From an uncultured Pelagibacteraceae bacterium (GTDB taxonomy: Bacteria; Pseudomonadota; Alphaproteobacteria; Pelagibacterales; Pelagibacteraceae): DNA of 64,000 nucleotides. Made by a program: the position numbers and the translations under genes. Positions 43,536-51,717 of the stretch are shown here, in pieces. The notes under the pieces were generated by a model. It made no database searches and was not told where the DNA came from. It was given only the letters and a program-made list of their open reading frames with translations. Each line of letters begins with the position of its first letter. The first letter of the stretch is position 1. The DNA lies in NCBI GenBank assembly GCA_902581585.1, contig CACHPB010000002.1, positions 1 to 64,000 of the forward strand, in the 5' to 3' direction.

Positions 43536-44220
43536 TATTAATTTTAATGTATTCTTTTAAGTTAAATTGTTTATTTTGATTAACAAAATAAGCATTATGA
43601 CCTTTTCTAGAAGAATAAACCTCTGTTGGTTTTCCGTCAATAAAAAGTACCGCAACACCATCATCAACAGCAATACCATCTGGTAAAGTTTTGTTTTTAA
43701 TATTTTCTCTATATTTTTCCGCTCTTTTTAAGTCCGAATAATGTGGTGTAAAACTTCCGGTTAATAACCCAATGCCGTTCATAGATTTAAATCCAGGTCC
43801 ATCTGAGTCAGTTAGAAAGTGATCGAACCAACATGCGGCACCAGCACTTACGCCTGATAAAATTATACCAGAATTATAAACTTCTTTGAAAAGACCAATT
43901 AAATTATTTTCTTTCCAATATTTGATCATGAATTTTGTATTTCCACCACCAACATAAACTACATCAAGATTTGAAAGCCAATTTTCAAAACCTTTTACGC
44001 TAGAGATAAGATTAAAGTGAGACACATTTAAACCTGAAATTTCAAACCTTTTATAAAAGAGGTTAGTTTTGCTTGAGTCATCGTTACTAGCGGTCGGTAA
44101 AAATCCTAATGAGCAATTTTTTTTGTTGATACAGTCTAAAATGAATTGTTCCTGATCATCATCTTGGTTATGAGTAAACCCTCCACCTCCAATAGTAATT
44201 ATTTTTTTTTTGATCTTCAC
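43528..44220 (-). CDS. Peptidase E (S51)-like hydrolase
   Basis: The 230-residue protein has the S51 nucleophile elbow S125 in GVSAGAACWF, the upstream VYVGGGNT strand, and a downstream HYSDLKRA segment with a plausible catalytic His. Peptidase E cleaves Asp-X dipeptides, and cyanophycinase and related acylases share the fold. Its placement in a demethylation operon suggests a specific amide hydrolysis, not general peptide degradation. It follows the GcvT-like gene by 25 bp and overlaps the oxidase gene by 8 bp. Confidence 0.8.
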   Translation of the reverse strand: MKIKKKIITIGGGGFTHNQDDDQEQFILDCINKKNCSLGFLPTASNDDSSKTNLFYKRFEISGLNVSHFNLISSVKGFENWLSNLDVVYVGGGNTKFMIKYWKENNLIGLFKEVYNSGIILSGVSAGAACWFDHFLTDSDGPGFKSMNGIGLLTGSFTPHYSDLKRAEKYRENIKNKTLPDGIAVDDGVAVLFIDGKPTEVYSSRKGHNAYFVNQNKQFNLKEYIKINNE

Positions 44221-44245
44221 TAGTTATATTTTTAATAATTTAAGC

Positions 44246-45463
44246 TTAAACACCAATCCAAGGTTTTGGCTCATTTGGGATATTTCTGTCTATACCTCTT
44301 ACTATTTCTCCCTTTTCATCATACATTGGTAATTTACAGATTTGACCTTTATGTAATTTCCCGTCTGTGCATTTAACATAAACTATATCACCTGGTCCAT
44401 TTTCATGATTATTAAGGTGAACTATACCAACACCGCAAACTTGATAAGGTGACCATGTGCTTGAGGTTATTTTACCAATCTCTTTTTCATTTAATTTAAT
44501 ACTCTCTCCTTTAATTGCAGTTCCAGACACAACTCTAATTCCCCAAGTCATACATTTTTTCTCTGATGACATGAGTGCATCTTTTCCAATAAAATCCTCT
44601 TTATCAAAATTTATAAACTTTCCAAGGCCAACTGAAAAAGGGTTGGTATTTTTTGAAAAATCTTGTCCAGCAGATAACAGCCCAGCTTCAATTCTTCGAC
44701 ATCTAAATCCTGGTGTAGCCACCAAAATCATACCTAATTTTTTTCCTTGCTCAAGAATATAATCACCAATTTTCTCTGTTTCATTTTCTGGCCTAAAATA
44801 AATTTCCCAACCAAGTTCATTAGTAAAACCACTTCTGCTTACTATTACTTTTTGATCTAAAATTTGTAACTCTTTCCAGTCAAAATATTTCCAATCTTTC
44901 TCTGAAAAACCATTACTTAAATTTTCAAGTAGCTTCATGGACAATGGGCCTTGAACTTGACTTACCCAAACATTTGGATCATTAATTTCTACATTCAAAT
45001 CTTTAGAATGTGCTTTATACCAAGAAAATAGGTCACCATCAGCTTGCGCAAACCAAAATTTATTTTTATCAATTCTTAAAAGTATACCATCCGTAATCAT
45101 CCCACCATCATGATAACAAGCAAACTGATACGAACATCTTCCCACAGCGATTTTTGAAATATCTCTCGGAAATATTTTTTGTAAAAATTTAAGTGAATCT
45201 GGTCCTGATATTTCAAATGGATGTTCTCCTGTATGCCTAAAAATAATTTCTCTCCTTGCTTTCCAATACATTTCTTCAGGACTTACATTAGATAATTTTT
45301 CAAGTGTTAATCTTCCTGCGTAATTTGAATATTCTGGATCATATGGCAATTCTTGATAAGTTAAGGGGTGAACCTGAATTGATCTTGCAAGCTCTAATGA
45401 ATTGGAATTTTCAAGGCTAACTGGCTTTACAGTAAACCTATATTTATTGATTAAATTGTTCAT
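44246..45463 (-). CDS. GcvT-family methyl/aminomethyltransferase (second copy)
   Basis: The 405-residue protein shares the GcvT fold: GEHPFEISGPDSLKFLQKIFPRD, WFAQADGDLFSWYKA, a QGPLSMKLLENL segment, RSGFTNELGWEIYF, RRIEAGLLSAGQDF and FIGKDAL. It differs from DmdA at the N-terminus and in several blocks. It may use THF to accept a one-carbon unit from a methylated amine or sulfonium compound. It is the first gene of the seven-gene minus-strand operon and lies 116 bp from the divergent binding-protein gene. The substrate is unknown. Confidence 0.78.
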   Translation of the reverse strand: MNNLINKYRFTVKPVSLENSNSLELARSIQVHPLTYQELPYDPEYSNYAGRLTLEKLSNVSPEEMYWKARREIIFRHTGEHPFEISGPDSLKFLQKIFPRDISKIAVGRCSYQFACYHDGGMITDGILLRIDKNKFWFAQADGDLFSWYKAHSKDLNVEINDPNVWVSQVQGPLSMKLLENLSNGFSEKDWKYFDWKELQILDQKVIVSRSGFTNELGWEIYFRPENETEKIGDYILEQGKKLGMILVATPGFRCRRIEAGLLSAGQDFSKNTNPFSVGLGKFINFDKEDFIGKDALMSSEKKCMTWGIRVVSGTAIKGESIKLNEKEIGKITSSTWSPYQVCGVGIVHLNNHENGPGDIVYVKCTDGKLHKGQICKLPMYDEKGEIVRGIDRNIPNEPKPWIGV

Positions 45464-45579
45464 TATTATTTTTGTAGATAATCAGAATACATCAATAAAA
45501 TAAATAAAAAATGTCCATTTTGACTGTTGCTATATAAGTATCTAATTGTTACCTTTTGTTTTTTTAAAGAGAGGAAATT
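45464..45579. promoter_or_regulatory. Divergent control region between the GcvT-like operon and the peptide-type importer
   Basis: These 116 AT-rich bases hold no gene. A TTGACT hexamer at 45520-45525 is the best -35-like element for the plus strand, but no good -10 sits at 17 bp (TAATTG is weak). A purine-rich site AGAGAGGAAA lies just before the ATG at 45580. Shared control of the two divergent operons is inferred. Confidence 0.35.
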
Positions 45580-47067
45580 ATGAAAAACATTTTAAAATTG
45601 ATATCAATTTCATTGGTATCACTATTTGTAACATTTTCATTTGCCAACGCTTCAAGTGGGGTTTTTAAGTTATCTCATGATCTTGGTTTTGGAAAAGATA
45701 CAAATTTAGATGCGATTACTAAAGGAAGACTATTTCAAGTAGTAATAATGACTCAAAACCGTCTTGTAAGAAAAGATCTTAAAGGAGTTACTTCTCCCGA
45801 GTTAGCTACTGACTGGTCAGGTAACGCAGATGCAACTGAATGGACTTTTAACTTAAGAAAAGGTGTTAAATTCCATGATGGATCTGATTTTGATGCAGAG
45901 GATGTAAAATACTCTTTGATGAGAGTTAAAGATCCTGAAATTGGTTCACCTGCTAAAAAAAGTATGAGTGCAGTAACAGATATTGAAGTTGTTGACTCAC
46001 ATACAGTAAAAATAAAGTTGAATACATCATTCGCAGATTTTCCACTTTTATTAACTGATTATAGGTTAAGAATGATACCAAATGGATCAGGCGATACAAT
46101 TGGGAAAACAGGTATTGGAACTGGGCCGTTTATGGTTGATAAATTTGATGCAGAGGGAACTACAATTCTTAAAGCTAACCCAAATTATTGGGAAGGAGCA
46201 CCGAAACTCGCTGAGGTACATGTAATAGCTATCCCAGATGGTCAAGCTAGAATTCAAGCCTTGCTGACTGGTCAAATAGATATGAATAGATATGTTCCAT
46301 TCAATCAGAAAAAAATATTTGATGGTAATTCAAAATTTAACGTGTCAGTTATTCCTACAGGAAACTGGAGAGGCATGGTAATGAGAACTGACGTAGCTCC
46401 ATTTGATGACCCTAGAGTTAGAAAAGCTGTCAGAATAGCTGTGGATAGACAAGAATTAGTTGATCTTGTTATGGCTGGAGCAGCAACTGTATCTTGCGAT
46501 ACTCCTGTTGCACCATCAGATCAATATAGAATGAAAAAGAATTGTCCACCACAACCAGCTACAGCAAAAAAATTACTTGCAGAGGCAGGTTACCCAGATG
46601 GTATTGATTTCACAATTCATGTATCTACAAAAGAACCAACTTGGCCAACTATTGCTGAGGTTTTACAACAACAATTTGCTAAAGCTAACATCAGAGCAGA
46701 TATTCAAATGACACCTTCAAAAAGTTATTGGAATGAAACTTGGATGAAAAAGCCTGTAGCAATGACACGTTGGAACGAAAGACCAGCAGATAGTATTTTG
46801 CATGAAGCTTATCACAGTGAGGCAAAATGGAACGAGTCATATTATAAAAGTGCTTCTTTTGATAAGAATTTAGCTGATGCAAGAGGTGAGTTAAAGTTCA
46901 GCAAAAGAAAAGCAGCATATATTAATGCTCAGAAAACATTATGGGAAGAATCTGGAACAATGATTCCTTACCATGTGTCTCGACTTGTTGTTACATCTTC
47001 TAGAGTGAAAAATCTTGACGAAGTTGAGTATTTTTCAATTAGATGGCACACAGTAAGCGTTCAGTAA
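45580..47067 (+). CDS. Peptide/nickel/osmolyte-type ABC transporter binding protein (SBP_bac_5)
   Basis: The 495-residue protein has a signal peptide (about 1-25, ending ANA) and a family-5 binding-protein body. WTFNLRKGVKFHDGSDFDAEDVKYS is the signature block, then the GIGTGPF segment and FDDPRVRKAVRIAVDR. Such proteins bind peptides but also opines, sugars or zwitterions. The strong ribosome site and signal peptide predict an abundant periplasmic protein. A hairpin follows the stop, and the permeases and a double ATPase follow that. The divergent GcvT-like operon suggests that the ligand is a methylated compound. Confidence 0.9.
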   Translation: MKNILKLISISLVSLFVTFSFANASSGVFKLSHDLGFGKDTNLDAITKGRLFQVVIMTQNRLVRKDLKGVTSPELATDWSGNADATEWTFNLRKGVKFHDGSDFDAEDVKYSLMRVKDPEIGSPAKKSMSAVTDIEVVDSHTVKIKLNTSFADFPLLLTDYRLRMIPNGSGDTIGKTGIGTGPFMVDKFDAEGTTILKANPNYWEGAPKLAEVHVIAIPDGQARIQALLTGQIDMNRYVPFNQKKIFDGNSKFNVSVIPTGNWRGMVMRTDVAPFDDPRVRKAVRIAVDRQELVDLVMAGAATVSCDTPVAPSDQYRMKKNCPPQPATAKKLLAEAGYPDGIDFTIHVSTKEPTWPTIAEVLQQQFAKANIRADIQMTPSKSYWNETWMKKPVAMTRWNERPADSILHEAYHSEAKWNESYYKSASFDKNLADARGELKFSKRKAAYINAQKTLWEESGTMIPYHVSRLVVTSSRVKNLDEVEYFSIRWHTVSVQ

Positions 47068-47076
47068 TAACTTTTG

Positions 47077-47106
47077 TTTTACAGGCCTTTAAGTAGGCCT
47101 GTAAAA
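47077..47106 (+). terminator. Hairpin after the peptide-type binding-protein gene
   Basis: A palindrome TTTTACAGGCC/GGCCTGTAAAA (about 47077-47087 with 47096-47106) encloses an eight-base loop ten bases after the stop. The 3' side is followed by C/T-rich sequence, not a clean T-run on the plus strand. It may attenuate read-through or protect the upstream mRNA 3' end more than fully terminate. It sits 44 bp before the permease start. Confidence 0.6.
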
Positions 47107-47149
47107 CCTCTTTCATTTCAAAATAAATAATTTAAAATTTAATATTGTT

Positions 47150-48106
47150 ATGCTTTTTTTAATTATAAAGAGAATCTTATTAGGTTTTATTACTTTATTT
47201 ATTGTATCTATAATTACATTTGTCGGCACTGAAGTTTTACCTGGGGATGCTTGCACAACTTATCTAGAAAGGCAGGCTTTTGGTGAACAATTAGAAGCTT
47301 GTTATAGAAGGCTTGGTTTAAATGTTCCAGCATATGAGAGATATGTATCGTGGGCATTAAATGCTATTCAAGGAGATTTTGGTTATTCTTTAAGTGGAGA
47401 GATGCCTATAAAAGATGTTTTAGGACCTAGAATTAAAAATTCACTAGTACTAGCATCAGCTGCAATTTTTATAGGTATTCCGATAGCTTTAATTTTAGGA
47501 ATTATTACTGCTCTGTGGAGAGATAAGTTACCCGACGTTGCAATTTCAACAGTTACAATATTTGCAATGACTATTCCAGAATTTATCAGTGCTACTTTAT
47601 TAATTTTAATTATTGCAATCTGGCTAGAGTGGTTGCCTGGTATCGTAATAGTTCCAACTGATGTATCTTTCCTAGAGTTGCTGCCAAATATAATTTTACC
47701 GGTTGTTGCTATAGCGATGATCATGACAGCTCATATGGCTCGGATGGTAAGGTCAAGTGTAATACAAGTAATGGCAAGTGAATATGTTCAAATGGCAATT
47801 CTTAAAGGAGTTCCTTATTGGAAAATGGTTTTCAAACATGTTTTACCAAACGCTTTATTACCTGCTATTAATGTGGTGGCATTGACTATTGCATGGCTTT
47901 TGGGTGGAGTTGTAGTAACTGAAGTTGTGTTTAATTACCCTGGTCTTGGAAGATTAGTTATTGAGTCAATTTCAAATAGAGACCTTCCTACAGTTCAAGC
48001 ACTAGCTATAATTCTTGCGTCTATATATGTAAGTATAAATTTATTAGCAGATCTGTTGACACTAATGCTTAATCCTAGATTAAAAACATTACAGATAAGA
48101 AAATAA
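47150..48106 (+). CDS. DppB-type ABC transporter permease
   Basis: The 318-residue protein has the DppB/OppB layout. The N-terminal helix LFLIIKRILLGFITLFIV is followed by the periplasmic domain with GLNVPAYERYVSW, and then a BPD_transp_1 module with the ATPase-contact loop KGVPYWKMVFKHVLPNALLP. It is the first permease of the family-5 importer. It ends 1 bp before the partner permease gene. Together with the protein at 48108 it forms the channel for the ligand of the binding protein at 45580. Confidence 0.9.
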   Translation: MLFLIIKRILLGFITLFIVSIITFVGTEVLPGDACTTYLERQAFGEQLEACYRRLGLNVPAYERYVSWALNAIQGDFGYSLSGEMPIKDVLGPRIKNSLVLASAAIFIGIPIALILGIITALWRDKLPDVAISTVTIFAMTIPEFISATLLILIIAIWLEWLPGIVIVPTDVSFLELLPNIILPVVAIAMIMTAHMARMVRSSVIQVMASEYVQMAILKGVPYWKMVFKHVLPNALLPAINVVALTIAWLLGGVVVTEVVFNYPGLGRLVIESISNRDLPTVQALAIILASIYVSINLLADLLTLMLNPRLKTLQIRK

Positions 48107-48107
48107 T

Positions 48108-49001
48108 ATGAAATTAGATAATATATATAAAGAGGAGAAGAAAAGCGCTTTCGCAAAATTATCAGAAATTATTATTACAATGGCTTCTAGACCATCTGGA
48201 CTTATCGGACTTAGTATTTTAGTTTTTCATATAATTCTTGCATTTATAAGCCCTTATATTGCGCCTCATGATTTCAAAGCTATAGATCCAACATTAATGC
48301 TCCAGTCTCCCTCTGCCGAGTATTGGTTTGGAACGGACGATCTTGGAAGAGATGTTTTTACTAGAACAATTTTGGGGGGAAGGACGGCTCTTACAATAAC
48401 TTTCTTTGGATCTTTAATAGCACTATTGTGGGGTGGTCTTTTAGGAATATTTTGCGGATTAGTTGGAGGAAAAATTGATGATGTAGTTATGAGAATTGTA
48501 GATGCGTTCTTATCTATTCCATGGATTTTAGCAATGTTATTGATTGTATCTTTGTTAGGTACATCTACCGAAGTATTGATACCTGCTTTAGGTTTTTTTT
48601 ATGGTAAGGGAATTGTAAGAGTTGCAAGAGCAGCAACGCATGATGTCATTGCAAAAGATTTTATAGTTTCTGCAAGAGCAAGAGGACATAGTAATTTTTC
48701 AATTATTTGGAATGAGATAATTCCTAATGTAAGAGATGCAATATTAGTTGAAGGTGCAATGCGATGGTCATGGATGTTACTTGGTTTTAGTTCTTTATCT
48801 TTTTTAGGTTTTGGTGTTAGCCCTCCAACTCCAGACTGGGGATTAATGATATCAAATGCAAGAGGGTTAATGTCTTTCGCTTATTGGGCAGTAATAGCGC
48901 CTATAGTTGGATTAAGTAGTTTAATTATAGGTATTAATTTAACAGCAGACGCTTTTGCTAAAGCTTTAGGCATTGATAGATCAACTAAAGCTCCCGTTTA
49001 A
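48108..49001 (+). CDS. DppC-type ABC transporter permease
   Basis: The 297-residue protein has the DppC/OppC plan. An N-terminal helix (about 26-46) is followed by FGTDDLGRDVFTRTILGGR, the standard post-helix motif, and then a BPD module with ARARGHSNFSIIWNEIIPN as the ATPase-contact loop. It begins 1 bp after the DppB-type gene and ends 2 bp before the double ATPase gene, so the importer genes are a tight operon. Confidence 0.9.
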   Translation: MKLDNIYKEEKKSAFAKLSEIIITMASRPSGLIGLSILVFHIILAFISPYIAPHDFKAIDPTLMLQSPSAEYWFGTDDLGRDVFTRTILGGRTALTITFFGSLIALLWGGLLGIFCGLVGGKIDDVVMRIVDAFLSIPWILAMLLIVSLLGTSTEVLIPALGFFYGKGIVRVARAATHDVIAKDFIVSARARGHSNFSIIWNEIIPNVRDAILVEGAMRWSWMLLGFSSLSFLGFGVSPPTPDWGLMISNARGLMSFAYWAVIAPIVGLSSLIIGINLTADAFAKALGIDRSTKAPV

Positions 49002-49003
49002 TA

Positions 49004-51028
49004 ATGACCGATATAATTGAAAAAGTAAAAAACTTATCTATTGGATTTAGAAGTAAAAAAGGCGAAGAAATTTTAATTTTAAAAAATATAAGCACAAATA
49101 TCAAAAAAGGTGAAACAGTTGGAATAGTAGGGGAGTCTGGTTCAGGAAAAAGCACATTAGCATTAGCAATGATGGGATATGTTAAGCATGGACTTTATAC
49201 TATTGGAGGAGAATGTCAGTTTCATTCATCAAATTTACTGAAAATGAAAAGTAAAGATTTAGAAAAAATCAGAGGTAGAAAGATAGCAATGATCCCACAA
49301 AATGCAGGCCAAGCATTGACACCAAACTTAAAGATAGGCTATCAAATTGATGAAGCTTTACAATTGCACTCAGATTTAGATGAAAAAGAAAGAGAAAAAA
49401 AAATTTCAGAACTATTGAATAAAGTTAGACTTCCTTCACCAGAGACGATTGCTTTAAGATATCCTCATGAACTCTCAGGAGGTCAACAACAGAGAGTTGC
49501 TGTTGCCATGGCATTAGCCGGAACACCAGATTTACTTCTTTTAGACGAACCTACAACAGGATTGGATGTAACAACACAAGCTCATGTTTTGGAACTTCTA
49601 AATTTTATTGCAAAAGATACTGGAACATCGATGGTTTATGTAAGTCATGATTTAGGAGCCATTGCTCAAGTGAGTGACAGAATTATTGTTATGTATTCAG
49701 GAGAAATCGTTTTAGAAGGTCCATCAAGAGATATCCTTAAAAGACCAATTCATCCTTATACCCACGGATTGCTCAAATCTATACCAAAATTATCTTTAGC
49801 CGGTCTTCCAGAGTCAATGCCTGGCAGTCAACCTCAACCAGGTACAATTAAAGGTGGCTGTAGTTTTTTTGATAGATGTAACTTTTCAGATGAAAATTGT
49901 AAAAATAATTCTCCTAAATTAGAATTTTTAAAAGATTTAAATACTAGTGTTAGATGTTTTAATTATGAAAAACTTGTGAATGAGAGTCAAGCTAGTCAAA
50001 CTGTTAATAAAATTAAGAATAAATCACAAGATAAAGAAATATTAAATTTATCAGAAGTATCTATAAGTTATGCTAAACAAAAACTTTTAGATCAAATTTT
50101 CAATAGAATTTCTGATGATAACCCTACAGTTAAAGATATTAATATTAATATTAAAAAGGGAGAGACAATAGCTTTAGTAGGAGAGTCAGGAAGTGGAAAA
50201 TCAACAATCCTGAAATCTATTGCTGGACTACTTAGAACCAAAGATGGTTTAATAAGGTTTGATGAAAATAGAAATTTATCGTCTGATTTGAAAGAAAGAG
50301 ATCCTAATGATTTAAGAATTATTCAATTAATATTTCAAAATCCAGATGAGTCTTTGAATCCAAACCACACGGTAGAAGAAATTATTGCACAACCATTAAA
50401 ATTATATTTTGGGTTAAAAGGTGAAGAATTAAAAAAAAATATTATAGATTTACTTCAAAAAGTAAGACTTGGAGAATTTTATACATCTAGATACCCAAGA
50501 CAACTATCAGGTGGTGAAAAACAAAGAGTAGCTGTTGCAAGAGCTTTTGCTGCAAAGCCAGATATTATTTTATGTGATGAGGTAACTTCTGCTTTAGATG
50601 TTTCTGTGCAAGCTGCTGTATTAAACTTATTACAACAACTGAAAGAAGACTTTGGAACTACGTACATATTTGTGTCACACGATTTAGCAGTTGTAAGAGC
50701 AATTAGTGATAGAGTAGCAGTTCTTTATCAAGGAAGGCTTTGTGAAGTTGGACCCTCAAATGATGTTTATAAGTTTCCATCTCACCCTTATACAGAAGTT
50801 TTGTTAGGTGCTGTCTTAGAGCCAGATCCAGATATAAAACCTAAATTAGTTGCTGAGGATATTGTTGAAGAAAGACCTCCTGAAAAAGGTTGCTGTTTTC
50901 AAGGCAGATGCTCCAGAATTGTTGGAGATATTTGTAAGAAAGAATTACCACCATGGCAATTAACAGATAGTGGTAATGCTATCAGATGTCATATACCCAT
51001 TAAAGAATTACAAAAAGAACAATTTTAA
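49004..51028 (+). CDS. Fused DppD/DppF-type ABC ATPase
   Basis: The 674-residue protein holds two complete ATPase modules, DppD-like then DppF-like. The first has GESGSGKST near residue 45, LSGGQQQRVAVAMAL and LLLLDEPTTGLDV. The second has GESGSGKST near residue 393, LSGGEKQRVAVARAF and IILCDEVTSALDV. Each module ends in an oligopeptide/dipeptide C-terminal Cys-rich segment (CSFFDRCNF, CCFQGRC). One gene thus replaces the usual two. It follows the DppC-type gene by 2 bp and completes the importer. Confidence 0.9.
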   Translation: MTDIIEKVKNLSIGFRSKKGEEILILKNISTNIKKGETVGIVGESGSGKSTLALAMMGYVKHGLYTIGGECQFHSSNLLKMKSKDLEKIRGRKIAMIPQNAGQALTPNLKIGYQIDEALQLHSDLDEKEREKKISELLNKVRLPSPETIALRYPHELSGGQQQRVAVAMALAGTPDLLLLDEPTTGLDVTTQAHVLELLNFIAKDTGTSMVYVSHDLGAIAQVSDRIIVMYSGEIVLEGPSRDILKRPIHPYTHGLLKSIPKLSLAGLPESMPGSQPQPGTIKGGCSFFDRCNFSDENCKNNSPKLEFLKDLNTSVRCFNYEKLVNESQASQTVNKIKNKSQDKEILNLSEVSISYAKQKLLDQIFNRISDDNPTVKDININIKKGETIALVGESGSGKSTILKSIAGLLRTKDGLIRFDENRNLSSDLKERDPNDLRIIQLIFQNPDESLNPNHTVEEIIAQPLKLYFGLKGEELKKNIIDLLQKVRLGEFYTSRYPRQLSGGEKQRVAVARAFAAKPDIILCDEVTSALDVSVQAAVLNLLQQLKEDFGTTYIFVSHDLAVVRAISDRVAVLYQGRLCEVGPSNDVYKFPSHPYTEVLLGAVLEPDPDIKPKLVAEDIVEERPPEKGCCFQGRCSRIVGDICKKELPPWQLTDSGNAIRCHIPIKELQKEQF

Positions 51029-51081
51029 AAGATTAAATTTATTATTTTAAAATTTATTTATTTGTGCTTAAATAATAATGT

Positions 51082-51645
51082 ATGAAAAATAATTCTACAT
51101 TAATAAAAAATTTACTTTCAGATTATAGAATAAATGCCTTTTTTCAAAATATTTCTTTAATGTTGATTGGTACATTAATTTTAGCATTTTCATCAAAAGT
51201 ACAAGTGCCATTCTGGCCAGTACCAATGACTATGCAAACGTTTGTAGTATTTATAATTGGAATGACTTATGGTTCTAAATTAGCTTTCTTTACACTTTTA
51301 CTTTACCTATTCGAGGGAGCTATTGGACTGCCAGTTTTTGCTAAAGGAGGAGGATTACTTTATTTAACAGGACCTACTGCAGGATATCTTTATGGAATGA
51401 CAATCGCAGCAGGGGTTATCGGTTTTTTATCTGAAAGAAATTTTAACGACTCATACTTTAAAAGTTTAATTTCACTACTGATTGCAACTTCAATTATTTT
51501 TATAGTTGGGGTGAGCTATTTAGGCTCAGTTATTGGATATGACAAGGCACTTGCTGGTGGTTTATATCCTTTTTTACCGAGTGAATTGTTTAAAATTGCA
51601 CTAGCAGTTGCAATTATTCCTTCAATTACAAAATTTATTAGATAA
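51082..51645 (+). CDS. bioY: BioY biotin-specific transporter component
   Basis: The 187-residue integral membrane protein has about six helices and the BioY pattern VPFWPVPMTMQTFVV, GLPVFAKGGGL and GPTAGYLYG. BioY is the substrate-binding S component of ECF transporters and can import biotin alone or with BioM and BioN. No energising genes are adjacent. The 53-bp gap before it holds only AT-rich DNA. It implies biotin uptake, consistent with a streamlined vitamin-dependent marine bacterium, but that is inference. Confidence 0.88.
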   Translation: MKNNSTLIKNLLSDYRINAFFQNISLMLIGTLILAFSSKVQVPFWPVPMTMQTFVVFIIGMTYGSKLAFFTLLLYLFEGAIGLPVFAKGGGLLYLTGPTAGYLYGMTIAAGVIGFLSERNFNDSYFKSLISLLIATSIIFIVGVSYLGSVIGYDKALAGGLYPFLPSELFKIALAVAIIPSITKFIR

Positions 51646-51667
51646 TATTTTAAGAGTTATTTAACGG

Positions 51668-51696
51668 CTTTAAGTTGCCCTTAAAGAAATTTTTTA
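51668..51696 (+). terminator. Weak hairpin after bioY
   Basis: A stem CTTTAAG/CTTAAAG (51668-51674 with 51680-51686) with a five-base loop is followed by AAATTTTTT. It is AT-rich and less stable than the terminators at 15388 and 35842, so it may only partly stop transcription before the FadB-like gene. Confidence 0.35.
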
Positions 51697-51717
51697 CTAT
51701 AAGCATTTATTCTCAAT

